DNA of 64,000 nucleotides, from the IMG/VR virus record IMGVR_UViG_3300021406_000010, positions 102,489-166,488 of that record; one strand, written 5' to 3'. Under the pieces are notes generated by a model. It did no database searches, was not told the DNA's origin, and saw only the letters and a program-made list of their open reading frames with translations. Source of the DNA: a virus. Shown here piece by piece: positions 41,627 through 48,899 of this stretch. Each line of letters starts with the position of its first letter. Position 1 is the first letter of the stretch. A program made the position numbers and the translations under genes.

Positions 41627-41842
41627 TCAGGATCCGAAGTGATCGAACTCGCCGTTAACGGCGCCGCCGAGGAAGGCATGCCACTCGGCAGGGGTGAACC
41701 GGAGCACGGGGCCGGACGGGTCCTTGCTGTGCCGGACGCCGACCATCCCGCCCGGGAGGTCGGCGACTTCGGCGCAGGCGCCGTTGGAGAAGCTGAGCGA
41801 GCTCTTGACCCAGCGCGGGCCGGAATCATCGGTCTCAGGCAT
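41627..41842 (-). CDS. DUF397 protein
   Basis: A 71-aa protein with the DUF397 signature: WVKSSLSFSNGACAEVADLP, GGMVGVRHSKDPSGPVLRFT, PAEWHAFLGGAVNGEFDHF. DUF397 is an actinomycete family normally paired with Xre-type regulators in development and antibiotic control, so this supports an actinomycete host and may interfere with host regulation. It is preceded by, and overlapped with, a 14-aa leader frame. Confidence 0.9.
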   Translation of the reverse strand: MPETDDSGPRWVKSSLSFSNGACAEVADLPGGMVGVRHSKDPSGPVLRFTPAEWHAFLGGAVNGEFDHFGS

Positions 41843-41892
41843 GAGCGCTCCCCGTGAGGGTTTCGGCGGAAGTTGCCATGAACCCGATCATA
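41835..41892 (-). promoter_or_regulatory. -10 box and leaderless leader mini-ORF (MATSAETLTGSAHA)
   Basis: TATGAT (plus ATCATA 41887-41892) stands 7 nt before an ATG at 41879 that opens a 14-codon frame ending inside the first codons of the DUF397 gene. The leader contains GGGGAG, which serves as SD for the DUF397 ATG. Confidence 0.45.
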
Positions 41893-41935
41893 GGAATAAT
41901 TGCCATCAGGCGCAGCTGAACGCGCCAGCCTGCAT

Positions 41936-42199
41936 TCACGTCGTCTCGTCCAGCGTGACCGCGAGCGGGATGCCGCACGGTCCCGGCGCGGCGTGCAGGT
42001 GCCTGACGACGTACGCGCTGGTTCCCCATTCCTCCTGGACCCGGCAGATAAGGCCCTCGGCCTCCAGGTAGTGCATGACCGTGATGACGCGCCCCCGGGG
42101 GAGGCCGGTCAGCGCCGCCGCCTCCGTGGCGCTGACGCGCCCGGTGCCGTGCCGTCGCAGCCACTCAAGGACCGTCGCCCTGTCCCTGCCCGCTCGCAT
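41936..42199 (-). CDS. winged-helix DNA-binding protein
   Basis: An 87-aa protein (MRAGRDRATVLEWLRRHGTG) with an HTH (VSATEAAALTGLPRGRVITV) and a following MHYLEAEGLICRVQEEWG wing. This is the layout of small MarR/ArsR-like or replication-initiator wHTH domains. It overlaps the upstream gene by 35 nt. A GCCC-GGAA-GGGC hairpin (42217-42228) lies just before its SD. Probable phage transcriptional regulator. Confidence 0.65.
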   Translation of the reverse strand: MRAGRDRATVLEWLRRHGTGRVSATEAAALTGLPRGRVITVMHYLEAEGLICRVQEEWGTSAYVVRHLHAAPGPCGIPLAVTLDETT

Positions 42200-42683
42200 C
42201 GCCCTCCCTGTCCTCGGCCCTTCCGGGCGGCGAGATGAAGGCGTGGCACCAGCCGCAGTAGCCCTCGTCCACGTCCGGCGGGTGGTAGCTGACCTTGTGG
42301 CACTTCGGGCACCTGACCGAGCGGAGGGGCACCGCCCAGGCCGGGCTTCCCGGCTCGCCAGCCCCGCCCTGGAGGGACGGCCAGCCGAGCAGTTCCTCCA
42401 GGGCCTTCTCGATTCCCGGCATGATCGCCGCCACGGCCGCGTCAGTTTCGTCCAGCGTTCCATTGTCGGCCCTAGGCCACCCGTGGCGGGCGGCCAGGGC
42501 GGCTGTCTCTCCCGGGCGGTATCCGTGCAGGGCGATCCACATCCTCGGCACCGTCCAGGTCCCGGCCGGGGTGATCACCTCGATGCCCGGCGGCCGGTCC
42601 TGCAGCATCTCCTGGATGGCCTCCCAGGAATCGGTGGTGACCTGGTGAACCTGCCCGCACGGGCAGTCAGTTACCTCGTGCAT
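42165..42683 (-). CDS. zinc-ribbon hypothetical protein
   Basis: A 172-aa protein (MHEVTDCPCGQVHQVTTDSW). The N-terminal CPCGQVH and C-terminal RCPKCHKVSYHPPDVDEGYC-GWC motifs indicate one ribbon or two half sites. The middle (VPRMWIALHGYRPGETAAL; IMPGIEKALEELLGW) is unassigned. Confidence 0.6.
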   Translation of the reverse strand: MHEVTDCPCGQVHQVTTDSWEAIQEMLQDRPPGIEVITPAGTWTVPRMWIALHGYRPGETAALAARHGWPRADNGTLDETDAAVAAIMPGIEKALEELLGWPSLQGGAGEPGSPAWAVPLRSVRCPKCHKVSYHPPDVDEGYCGWCHAFISPPGRAEDREGDASGQGQGDGP

Positions 42684-43023
42684 GATTAGCCCCTTCCCCT
42701 GGGACCAGCGACTCGCCGGGGTAGAAGTACAGCCGCAGCATCAAGTCCAGCTCGCAGGCGTACTCCATGGAGCTCAGGCCGCCTTCGGCGTACCTGGACG
42801 AGGCGCTGTCGAACTTGTCCTTGAGCGCCGCCTTGGCCAGTGGCCGGGGAGGGGCCGCCCGCGCGGCCAGGACGGCGCGGACCTCCGGGATGCTGAACCG
42901 GCGGTGCCCGCCAGGAGTGACGTCAGACGGGATGATCCCGCTTCGGGCGTAGCCCCGGACCGTGGCGGCGCTCAGCGCGAGGTCGGCAGCCACGTCGGCC
43001 ACGGGGGAAGTTCGTGAAGCCAT
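42667..43023 (-). CDS. MerR-like DNA-binding protein
   Basis: A 118-aa protein from the ATG at 43023 (MASRTSPVADVAADLAL). It has a MerR/BldC-type HTH (SAATVRGYARSGIIPSDVTP, GGHRRFSIPEVRAVLAAR) and a helical C-terminal tail (SSMEYACELDLMLRLYFYPG). The ATG is 7 nt after TATCAT, so leaderless expression is inferred. It is a second BldC-like protein besides the one at 38.6-39.1 kb. Confidence 0.7.
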   Translation of the reverse strand: MASRTSPVADVAADLALSAATVRGYARSGIIPSDVTPGGHRRFSIPEVRAVLAARAAPPRPLAKAALKDKFDSASSRYAEGGLSSMEYACELDLMLRLYFYPGESLVPGEGANHARGN

Positions 43024-43052
43024 GAGGATCATGATATCGCGCTTCCATCGCC

Positions 43053-43436
43053 TTACATGCAGGGGAGCACCGGCTCGTCGCCCAGCACCAGGACCCGCCC
43101 GCCCGACGGCTGGCGGGCGGCCATCAGGTCATCCCACTCGGAAGAGCGCATCCTGCGCCGTGGCCGTTCCTCCTGGCACGGCGGCTCCCCGGACCGCAGT
43201 CCCGCCATGAACCGCACGAGCTCCATGCCCTCCCGGTTGCCGCGCCGCTCATTGCACCACTTGTGCGCGGGGCGCAGGTTCTCCGGTGAGTCTGGCCCGC
43301 CGCGCGCCAGGGGGATGACGTGGTCGCGGGTGGCCCGCATCCGGTCGCGCTGCCCGTCCCGCCTGAAGTCAATTGGCCGCAGGCACAGCCAGCAGTCATC
43401 GCCGTAGAGCTCGCGAAGCTGCCGGATGCTGATCAT
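43053..43436 (-). CDS. HNH nuclease
   Basis: A 127-aa protein with a compact HNH fold: CWLCLRPIDFRRDG, TRDHVIPLARGGPDSPENLR and AHKWCNERRGNREG (zinc Cys pairs, catalytic DH, N and H). It may be a free-standing homing nuclease or a DNA-processing nuclease. The ATG is 6 nt after TAAACT in a copy of the AGCAAGGAAAGCT promoter element. Confidence 0.85.
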   Translation of the reverse strand: MISIRQLRELYGDDCWLCLRPIDFRRDGQRDRMRATRDHVIPLARGGPDSPENLRPAHKWCNERRGNREGMELVRFMAGLRSGEPPCQEERPRRRMRSSEWDDLMAARQPSGGRVLVLGDEPVLPCM

Positions 43437-43442
43437 GACTTG

Positions 43443-43460
43443 AGTTTAGCAAGGAAAGCT
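43443..43460 (-). promoter_or_regulatory. conserved promoter element
   Basis: Plus-strand AGTTTAGCAAGGAAAGCT gives the minus-strand -10 box TAAACT with a 6-nt spacer to the HNH ATG at 43436. Confidence 0.6.
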
Positions 43461-43467
43461 GTAACAG

Positions 43468-43749
43468 TCAGCCCTGTTGCCTGCGCCGGGCAGGCTCCTG
43501 CCCTTGCGCCGGATGCAAAGAGCGAGAACGTAACCGCCGCCACATGCCTGTCACCCGCCACAGGGTGACCGCCGCCCGCCCCATCCGGTGCCCGCATAGC
43601 CAGCATCCCGCCCGGTCAGCGGCCCGCTCCGCCGCCAGCCGCAGCCGGGTGCGCCACGGCAGCGGAGTCATGAGCCGGGGATGGCCGCCCCGGGAAAGGG
43701 CCTTCTCGAGCCGGGCCTCGAGCTTGCGCAGCTCCTCGTCGCTGATCAC
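43468..43749 (-). CDS. basic hypothetical protein
   Basis: A 93-aa, very basic protein (MISDEELRKLEARLEKALSR then RLRLAAERAADRAGCWLCGH). CWLCGHRMG recalls half a zinc site. The GTG overlaps the upstream stop. It is the last gene of the operon that starts at 46562. Confidence 0.55.
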   Translation of the reverse strand: MISDEELRKLEARLEKALSRGGHPRLMTPLPWRTRLRLAAERAADRAGCWLCGHRMGRAAVTLWRVTGMWRRLRSRSLHPAQGQEPARRRQQG

Positions 43750-44027
43750 CGGGCCAGCACGTCCAGGGCCACTCTCACGGACTTGCGCACGTCATGCTCT
43801 TCCGGCGGCCAGGAGGCGTGCACCCGGCACCACCCCGGGCGTCCCCTCGCTCGCGGCAGCCCGCTGGTCACCATGATGGCGATGCGCGGGCGCCCGTGGT
43901 CGGCGAGCATTACCCAGTACCCCAGCTGGCCGGGAGGCTTCCCTCCGGCCGCCTCCTCCGCCTGGGCCAGTTCCAGCTCGTCCCCGACCCAGGCGCTCAC
44001 CTGCGCGTGCAGGTCGCCGCCGCTCAC
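43746..44027 (-). CDS. hypothetical protein
   Basis: A 93-aa protein beginning at a GTG that overlaps the upstream stop (MSGGDLHAQVSAWVGDELEL). It contains GYWVMLADHGRPRIAIMVTS, a possible beta hairpin, and ends RKSVRVALDVLAR. No family recognised. Confidence 0.55.
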   Translation of the reverse strand: MSGGDLHAQVSAWVGDELELAQAEEAAGGKPPGQLGYWVMLADHGRPRIAIMVTSGLPRARGRPGWCRVHASWPPEEHDVRKSVRVALDVLAR

Positions 44028-44338
44028 CGGCCAGACCTCCCCAGCACCGTGCAGTCCCGGTGGGTGATCATGACTGCGTCCTCCTCGCGCTCCCCGCCCG
44101 TCACGTCGCAGTGATCGTGCCGGGTCATCTTCCATGACCCTGGCGGGCCGTCCGGGGAGACGATGACGTTCACCCCGAACAGGAACTCCCATGATGAGTA
44201 GCGGCGGGCGGGAACGTGGGTGCTGGCTGCGGCCAGGGCGTCGCAGACGTCCTGCGCGCACGTCAGCACCTTATGGCAGGGGGTGCCATAGTGCTCTCGC
44301 AGCAGCGCGAGGACCGGCTCCAGCTCCTGGGGCGTCAT
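44024..44338 (-). CDS. hypothetical protein
   Basis: A 104-aa protein (MTPQELEPVLALLREHYGTP) with RRYSSWEFLFGVNVIVSPDG and a C-terminal HDHCDV...THRDCTVLGRSG Cys/His region. Coupled by overlap to both neighbours. Unassigned. Confidence 0.55.
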   Translation of the reverse strand: MTPQELEPVLALLREHYGTPCHKVLTCAQDVCDALAAASTHVPARRYSSWEFLFGVNVIVSPDGPPGSWKMTRHDHCDVTGGEREEDAVMITHRDCTVLGRSGR

Positions 44339-44649
44339 GCCCGCAGCCTCCCGTCAGCCAGAGCCCGATCCATGTCCCGGATGAGCGCCAGGCGCGTGAC
44401 GAACGGCCGAAACCGCAGCGTGATGTCCAGCACGTTTGCCTTCGCGGTGACCTGCAGCACGTTAGTCCTTGTCTTCCCGCTGGGGATGGAGCGGATCCAC
44501 CCGTGGCCCAGGATGCGGTTGAACTTGACCAGCACCTCGCGGTCCTTCTCGGTGACCACGATGATGATCGCGGCTCCCTTGAAGTGGTAGCTGCCCTTGG
44601 CGTCGAAGTACCCGGTCGCCCACCACAGGTCCTGGTCGGTGATCGTCAT
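44335..44649 (-). CDS. LAGLIDADG-like small protein
   Basis: A 104-aa protein with one LAGLIDADG-type motif (LWWATGYFDAKGSYHFKG), then IIIVVTEKDREVLVKFNRI and GHGWIRSIPSG, the usual helix-strand order of a single LAGLIDADG half. Such single-motif proteins act as homodimeric homing endonucleases or lose activity. The acidic residue is Asp (YFDAKG). Confidence 0.7.
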   Translation of the reverse strand: MTITDQDLWWATGYFDAKGSYHFKGAAIIIVVTEKDREVLVKFNRILGHGWIRSIPSGKTRTNVLQVTAKANVLDITLRFRPFVTRLALIRDMDRALADGRLRA

Positions 44650-44969
44650 GCCGGCTGCTCCTCGTGGTGGGAAGGGTTAGCGCAGTACACCGAACAGCCT
44701 CCTGGGTGCCGGAGGTGCTCGCGAGGGCGCGCGCAGGCCTGGAAACCGGGCCGCTGCTCCCAGTCCCACCCGTGTACCATCGCCGCCGCCTCCGGCTCGG
44801 TGACCGGGTTGATCGCGGTGACGTGCGTATGGCCCAGCGCCTTCAGGTCGTGCTCCATGCCCGCGCGGCAGGTCGCCATGTGCCCGGACCATCCCTTGTG
44901 CGGCCCGTCGGGAACGAGGCGCAGCACGAAGCACCGGTGTCCGCAGAACTTGCAGTAGGACCCGGCCAT
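44646..44969 (-). CDS. zinc-binding hypothetical protein
   Basis: A 107-aa protein (MAGSYCKFCGHRCFVLRLVP) with CKFCGHRC, SGHMATCRAGMEHD and CARPREHLRHPGGCSVYC. The His/Cys pattern HMATC..G is common in actinophage zinc proteins. The ATG overlaps the end of the 64-aa gene. Confidence 0.6.
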   Translation of the reverse strand: MAGSYCKFCGHRCFVLRLVPDGPHKGWSGHMATCRAGMEHDLKALGHTHVTAINPVTEPEAAAMVHGWDWEQRPGFQACARPREHLRHPGGCSVYCANPSHHEEQPA

Positions 44970-45163
44970 CAGGGGACTTCCTTCGGGTCCGGCATGCCAG
45001 GGCTGGTCTCCCATAGCCGGTTCTGGATGATCGACTCGGCCTCGTAGGCGGCACTTCCGATGTCGTCCCAGCCGCCAGAGGAACCGAACCCGATCTCCGT
45101 GAAGTCCTCCTCGTAATGGCCGCGCCGCTTGACGGAGAACTCGATGAGGTACATGTCGGACAT
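44969..45163 (-). CDS. small hypothetical protein
   Basis: A 64-aa acidic protein (MSDMYLIEFSVKRRGHYEED) with a WDDIGSAAYEAESIIQNRLW helix. Start chosen at the ATG that overlaps the upstream stop by one base (TGATG). Unassigned. Confidence 0.55.
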   Translation of the reverse strand: MSDMYLIEFSVKRRGHYEEDFTEIGFGSSGGWDDIGSAAYEAESIIQNRLWETSPGMPDPKEVP

Positions 45164-45417
45164 CAGGGGACTTCCTCCCGTACGGTTACCGTCACGGCGC
45201 ACAGGTGCGGTTCGCGGCCCGTGGCGCAGTTATTGCAGGTAACAACGCTTTCCCCTAGCTCGGCTAGGTGCCAGGCGCAGATCCCGAGCCTGATCGCGTG
45301 CTCATGCACGCAGGCCGCCTCGATCAGCGTCACGGGATCTGTCATGCACGTGAATCCGTTCAGGGACCAGGTGCAGAACAGGACGGCGTCCCCGGGCGGG
45401 ATGTCCTCCAGCCTCAT
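45163..45417 (-). CDS. small Cys-rich hypothetical protein
   Basis: An 84-aa protein (MRLEDIPPGDAVLFCTWSLN). It has HEHAIRLGICAWHLAELGES and VVTCNNCATGREPHLCAVTV: Cys/His residues that could form a zinc site. A 51-nt gap separates it from the upstream gene. Confidence 0.55.
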   Translation of the reverse strand: MRLEDIPPGDAVLFCTWSLNGFTCMTDPVTLIEAACVHEHAIRLGICAWHLAELGESVVTCNNCATGREPHLCAVTVTVREEVP

Positions 45418-45468
45418 CGCGCGCTCCCTGGACGGAAGGGCGGCCTGTCAGCGGCGGCCATCGGCATG

Positions 45469-45666
45469 TCAGGCGTCCTTCACGTCGGCCGGGTAGGCCC
45501 AGGAGGCGAAGGTGCACTCGGCCTCGGCCCTGGCCATGCGGCCCAGGGCATCCTTGCGCTGGGCCGCGCTCATCGCCTCCCACTCGGCGCGCGGGACGAC
45601 CTCGATCCGCTCGCTCCGGCGGGCCTCCCCGTGCCCGACGATGATCCGCACTACGTCCCCGGTCAC
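45469..45666 (-). CDS. small hypothetical protein
   Basis: A 65-aa protein from a GTG overlapping the upstream stop (MTGDVVRIIVGHGEARRSER). The second half is a charged helix (EWEAMSAAQRKDALGRMARA). Unassigned. Confidence 0.5.
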   Translation of the reverse strand: MTGDVVRIIVGHGEARRSERIEVVPRAEWEAMSAAQRKDALGRMARAEAECTFASWAYPADVKDA

Positions 45667-45905
45667 GATGCCGCGCTCCTTTCCTGTAGGGCCTCGCAGG
45701 TCCTGCTGTGCTCGCTCAGCCAGTGGACCCCGGGCGTCCCGTTCGGGACGGCCACCATGCCATGTCCCTGGCAGTGATCGCAGGAATCGCAGCAGAACGG
45801 CCTGACCCCGTTGGTCAGCCGCTCGCACCCCGGAGACTGGCACTTGTGCAGGTCCCCGGGAGGGCAGCCGAGCACCCGGCAGTCGTGGGCCCGGCCGCTC
45901 ACCAT
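45663..45905 (-). CDS. small zinc-finger-like protein
   Basis: An 80-aa protein with CRVLGCPPGDLHKCQSPGCE, FCCDSCDHCQGHG and HSRTCEALQ, dense in Cys and His and likely to bind one or two zinc ions. The GTG start overlaps the upstream gene. Function unknown; may be a host-takeover factor. Confidence 0.55.
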   Translation of the reverse strand: MVSGRAHDCRVLGCPPGDLHKCQSPGCERLTNGVRPFCCDSCDHCQGHGMVAVPNGTPGVHWLSEHSRTCEALQERSAAS

Positions 45906-46063
45906 GGCTCCGCGCCTCCCTGCAGGGGCCTGCCGTACAGCTGCTCGTACATCCGGGCGATGGTCATCCGGTCCTTCTCGCGGCTGCTGACGTAGTCCTC
46001 GGGCAGGTTGGTGATGAGGATCAGCGCGCTCTCCTCGGCCGTGCTCAGCTTTTCCGGCTCCAT
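45899..46063 (-). CDS. small hypothetical protein
   Basis: A 54-aa helical acidic protein (MEPEKLSTAEESALILITNL; REKDRMTIARMYEQLYG). ATG 2 nt after the upstream stop. Unassigned. Confidence 0.5.
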   Translation of the reverse strand: MEPEKLSTAEESALILITNLPEDYVSSREKDRMTIARMYEQLYGRPLQGGAEPW

Positions 46064-46065
46064 GC

Positions 46066-46380
46066 TCAGCCCCTGAGCTCGTCGGGGCCGACCGGGATCC
46101 AGGCCGACTCGATGAACCGGACCTCGTAGGGCCAGGCGACGCTGTTCTCCGCCACGTGGCGGGCGATGTGCTCCTCGGAGTTGCACTGCGACTGGCCGAT
46201 GCCGCTGAAGCGGCGGCGGCCGTTGGCCTTCCTGCGGTTGACGAAAGCCGCGCCGCGCTCCGGGTGGACGGTCCACCAGCACCTCACGACGTGCCGGAAG
46301 TAGATCCCGCCGGCGGGAGCTGCCAGCTCGTCCAGGGAGATGAAGTTGAAGTCATCCTCGGGCAGCTTGTCGCTTGCCAT
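46066..46380 (-). CDS. hypothetical protein
   Basis: A 104-aa protein (MASDKLPEDDFNFISLDELA) containing GIYFRHVVRCWWTVHPERGA and SVAWPYEVRFIESAWIPVG. The ATG shares one base with the stop of the 60-aa gene (TGATG). Unassigned. Confidence 0.55.
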   Translation of the reverse strand: MASDKLPEDDFNFISLDELAAPAGGIYFRHVVRCWWTVHPERGAAFVNRRKANGRRRFSGIGQSQCNSEEHIARHVAENSVAWPYEVRFIESAWIPVGPDELRG

Positions 46381-46562
46381 CAGAGAGTCCCTCCCGGGCA
46401 CAGCGCGACGTCGTCGAGCTGCCAGTTTCCGTCCCCGTGCACGACCGGCTCCAGCGCCCTGCGCATGTCCGCGTCGACCTGGGAGACCACCTCAAGGTCG
46501 GCGGTTCCCTCGGGGACCAGCACCCTGACGGCGACCACCACCATCTTCCGGTTCTTCGTCAT
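46380..46562 (-). CDS. small beta-rich hypothetical protein, operon head
   Basis: A 60-aa protein (MTKNRKMVVVAVRVLVPEGT, then ADLEVVSQVDADMRRALEPV). The ATG is 6 nt after TATCAT in the conserved promoter element, so it heads the operon running down to about 43468. Unassigned. Confidence 0.6.
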   Translation of the reverse strand: MTKNRKMVVVAVRVLVPEGTADLEVVSQVDADMRRALEPVVHGDGNWQLDDVALCPGGTL

Positions 46563-46568
46563 GCCCCC

Positions 46569-46593
46569 ATGATAGCAAGGAAAGCTGTATAGT
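46569..46593. promoter_or_regulatory. bidirectional conserved promoter element
   Basis: ATGATAGCAAGGAAAGCTG followed by TATAGT: a minus-strand -10 (TATCAT) 6 nt before the ATG at 46562, and a plus-strand -10 (TATAGT, 46588-46593) pointing at the 46-aa gene and the flavohemoglobin. Confidence 0.6.
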
Positions 46594-46642
46594 AGAAGCA
46601 CGACGGGAAGCCCGGAAGGGGTGCCGGATAGCCGGGAAGGCG

Positions 46643-46783
46643 ATGAGCGTAATGCTCAGCATCAGGGAGTACATGGAGGCCAGCGCTGACCACCGGCCGC
46701 TGACCCCGCAGGAGCAGGCGGACGCGATCACGGGCAACACCGACCTGGAACAGGACCCTCAGGCGCTGCCGGTCCCCTGTTAG
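46643..46783 (+). CDS. small hypothetical protein (46 aa)
   Basis: A short reading frame MSVMLSIREYMEASADHRPL...LPVPC with SD GGGAAGG 3-6 nt before the ATG and a promoter element ~50 nt upstream. It precedes the flavohemoglobin gene. The helical, acidic peptide is unassigned and may simply be a leader. Confidence 0.45.
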   Translation: MSVMLSIREYMEASADHRPLTPQEQADAITGNTDLEQDPQALPVPC

Positions 46784-46830
46784 CAACCCTCCTTGCCAGC
46801 GCCCGCCTTTCCACGGTAGGCTTCCTGGCT

Positions 46831-47988
46831 ATGCCCGGAATGGACCCGAAGCTCCTGCAGGCAAGCCTCGACGCGGTGGCCGGGCGCGAGCGGGAGCTGG
46901 CCGAGTTCTTCTACGCCCGCCTGTTCCTCCTCGCCGTCAACCGCGACCAGCCTGAGGTCCAGGCCATGTTCCCGCTGGTGATGACCGCCCAGCGGGACCG
47001 CCTGCTGGGTGCCCTGGTGCAGGTCGTGCAGCTCGCCGCCAGCGGCGACACGGCCGCGCTGACCGCCCTGCTGGAGGACACGGGCCGCAGCCACCGGATG
47101 ATCGCCGCCCTGCGTCCCGAGCACTTCCCGCTGGTCGGCGAGGCCCTGCTCGCCACCCTCGCCGAGTACGCCGGGAAGGCCTGGACGGCCGAGGTGGCCG
47201 CCACCTGGAACGAGGCCTACGCCCTGGTGTCCTCCGTGATGGTCAAGGCGATGGAGGACGACGGGTCTCCCCGGTGGTGGGACGCGACGGTGATCTCCTC
47301 GCGGATGCTGTCGCGGGACGTCCTGGGCCTCCTGGTGCACCTCGGCCAGCCGATGGCGTGGGAGCCGGGCCAGTCGGTGAAGGCCGAGATCGACGGGCCG
47401 CCCGCGCCGTCCGTCCGCCGCTGGCTCACCCCCGTCAACGCCCCGCCCGGCGCGGGCGACCGGCTGGAGTTCCACGTCCGGGTCATCCCCTGGGGGGTGT
47501 TCGGTCCCGCCCTGGCAAGGGCGGCCAGGCAGGGCGCGGCGCTGAGGCTCAGCGCCCCCGGCGGGACGCTGCGGCTGGACGGGGAGTCATCCCGGCCGGT
47601 GCTCATGATCGCCGGGTCTACCGGGCTGTCGCCGATGCTGGCGATGCTGGAGGCCCTCGCCCGCCGCCCGGACCCGCCGGCGACGTCGCTGTACTTCGGG
47701 GCGCGCGACCCCGAGGGGCTTTACGCGGCCCCCGAGCTGGATGGCATGACCGCCTCGCGCCCGTGGCTGTCCGTCACGTACGCGGTGGAGGCCCCGGCGG
47801 GAAGCACCCCCGGGTACCAGGGGGCGCACGGCACCGTCACGAGCGCGGCAATGCGGGACGGCCGCGACTGGAGCGGCCATGACGTGTACGCGTGCGGGCC
47901 GCCGACCATGGTCCGGGCGGCCCTGGACCGCCTGGCCAGGGCAGGCGTCCCGCCGGGCCAGGTGCACGCCGAGGAGTTCCTGTCCTAG
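46831..47988 (+). CDS. flavohemoglobin-type globin/FAD/NAD oxidoreductase
   Basis: A 385-aa protein. The globin domain (~1-135) has the B-helix EFFYARLF with the distal Tyr, CD-corner MFPLVM, proximal His in TGRSHRMIAALRPEHF and VGEALLATL. The FAD-binding beta barrel (~150-250) has RRWLTPVN where classical Hmp has RxYS, so FAD binding is atypical. The NAD domain (~250-385) has MIAGSTGLSPMLAMLEAL, a YFGARDPEGLY strand and DVYACGPPTMV with the C-terminal HAEEF. The family detoxifies nitric oxide (NO dioxygenase) or senses oxidants; this subtype resembles actinobacterial forms. It lies 19 nt upstream of a DivIVA-like gene. Start may be 46831 or 46840. Confidence 0.85.
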   Translation: MPGMDPKLLQASLDAVAGRERELAEFFYARLFLLAVNRDQPEVQAMFPLVMTAQRDRLLGALVQVVQLAASGDTAALTALLEDTGRSHRMIAALRPEHFPLVGEALLATLAEYAGKAWTAEVAATWNEAYALVSSVMVKAMEDDGSPRWWDATVISSRMLSRDVLGLLVHLGQPMAWEPGQSVKAEIDGPPAPSVRRWLTPVNAPPGAGDRLEFHVRVIPWGVFGPALARAARQGAALRLSAPGGTLRLDGESSRPVLMIAGSTGLSPMLAMLEALARRPDPPATSLYFGARDPEGLYAAPELDGMTASRPWLSVTYAVEAPAGSTPGYQGAHGTVTSAAMRDGRDWSGHDVYACGPPTMVRAALDRLARAGVPPGQVHAEEFLS

Positions 47989-48007
47989 CCACGAGAGGGA
48001 GGGGTCA

Positions 48008-48538
48008 ATGGCACCCGCCAGCACGGGCCCGCTGCGGCGCAGGCTCACCGCCGACGACATCAGGAACTACGATTTCCCCGCGCGGTTCGGGCGGCCGGAC
48101 ATGGACGACGTGCGCATTTTCCGGGAGCGCGTGGCCGCCGAGGTGGAGCAGCTCGCCCTGGAGGCCCGTGACGCGCGCCGGTTCCCGGCCGCCGAGGTGG
48201 CGGCCCGGGAGGCCACCCGGATCCTGGCGGGCGCCCGGCGCACCGGCGAGGGCGTCATCGCGACTGCCCAGGCGCAGGCCCGGGACGTGACCCTCACGGC
48301 CCGGGACCGGGCCGAGAGGCTGGTCGCCGACGGCCACGCCCTCCGCGACGGGATCCTGGACCAGGCGCGCGGCCAGGCGGAGGCGGTCGTCGCCGAGGCG
48401 GCGGCCCGCTTCCCGGTCGATGCCCAGGCGCAGGTCGCCTACCTGCAGTCATTCGCGGAGCTGCTGACCGGGCAACTGCGCAGCGCCATCGAGGTGCTGG
48501 AGGCCCGGCGCCCGGGGATGCCGCCCGTCACTTCCTGA
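48008..48538 (+). CDS. DivIVA-like coiled-coil protein
   Basis: A 176-aa protein. The N-terminus LTADDIRNYDFPARFGRPDM then DDVRIFRERVAAEVEQL follows the DivIVA lipid-binding domain ('lTp.di....F.....gYd..eV..Fl..v..e'). The rest is Ala/Arg-rich coiled coil (GVIATAQAQARDVTLTARDR). DivIVA/Wag31 organises polar growth in actinomycetes, so a phage copy could redirect cell-pole growth. SD GAGGGAGGGG. Cotranscribed with the flavohemoglobin. Confidence 0.75.
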   Translation: MAPASTGPLRRRLTADDIRNYDFPARFGRPDMDDVRIFRERVAAEVEQLALEARDARRFPAAEVAAREATRILAGARRTGEGVIATAQAQARDVTLTARDRAERLVADGHALRDGILDQARGQAEAVVAEAAARFPVDAQAQVAYLQSFAELLTGQLRSAIEVLEARRPGMPPVTS

Positions 48539-48647
48539 AGGCTGCGGCCGGGGGTACGCGGGCAGGCCAGGCTAGCACCGGGCTGCCGTAATCCCCCTGC
48601 TTATTAGGGCCGCGAGGGCCACGCCGCGATCTCACGGTACCCGGTCG

Positions 48648-48899
48648 CTACCGCAGTTCGCGGCGGACCACCCGCACCATGTCGCCTTCGGTGCCGTACC
48701 CGCAGAACCACACCCAGTCATCCGTGACCATGGCCTCATTCAGCTTCCGGTCCCGCTCGTCGGCCAGCTCGGGGTGCCGGTCATTGGCCTCGACCTCCTG
48801 CCCGGCATGAGCGATGGCCGCCGCCTTATCAGCGAACGGCGCTACCTCCACGTCACCATGGCGGTCCTCGGTGATCACGATGAAGACTTCAGTCGCCAT
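48648..48899 (-). CDS. small acidic hypothetical protein
   Basis: An 83-aa protein (MATEVFIVITEDRHGDVEVA) with an AIAHAGQEVEANDRHPELAD helix and a WVWFCGYGTEGDMVRVV end. Last gene of the long operon starting at 51834. Resembles small phage proteins of unknown role. Confidence 0.55.
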   Translation of the reverse strand: MATEVFIVITEDRHGDVEVAPFADKAAAIAHAGQEVEANDRHPELADERDRKLNEAMVTDDWVWFCGYGTEGDMVRVVRRELR

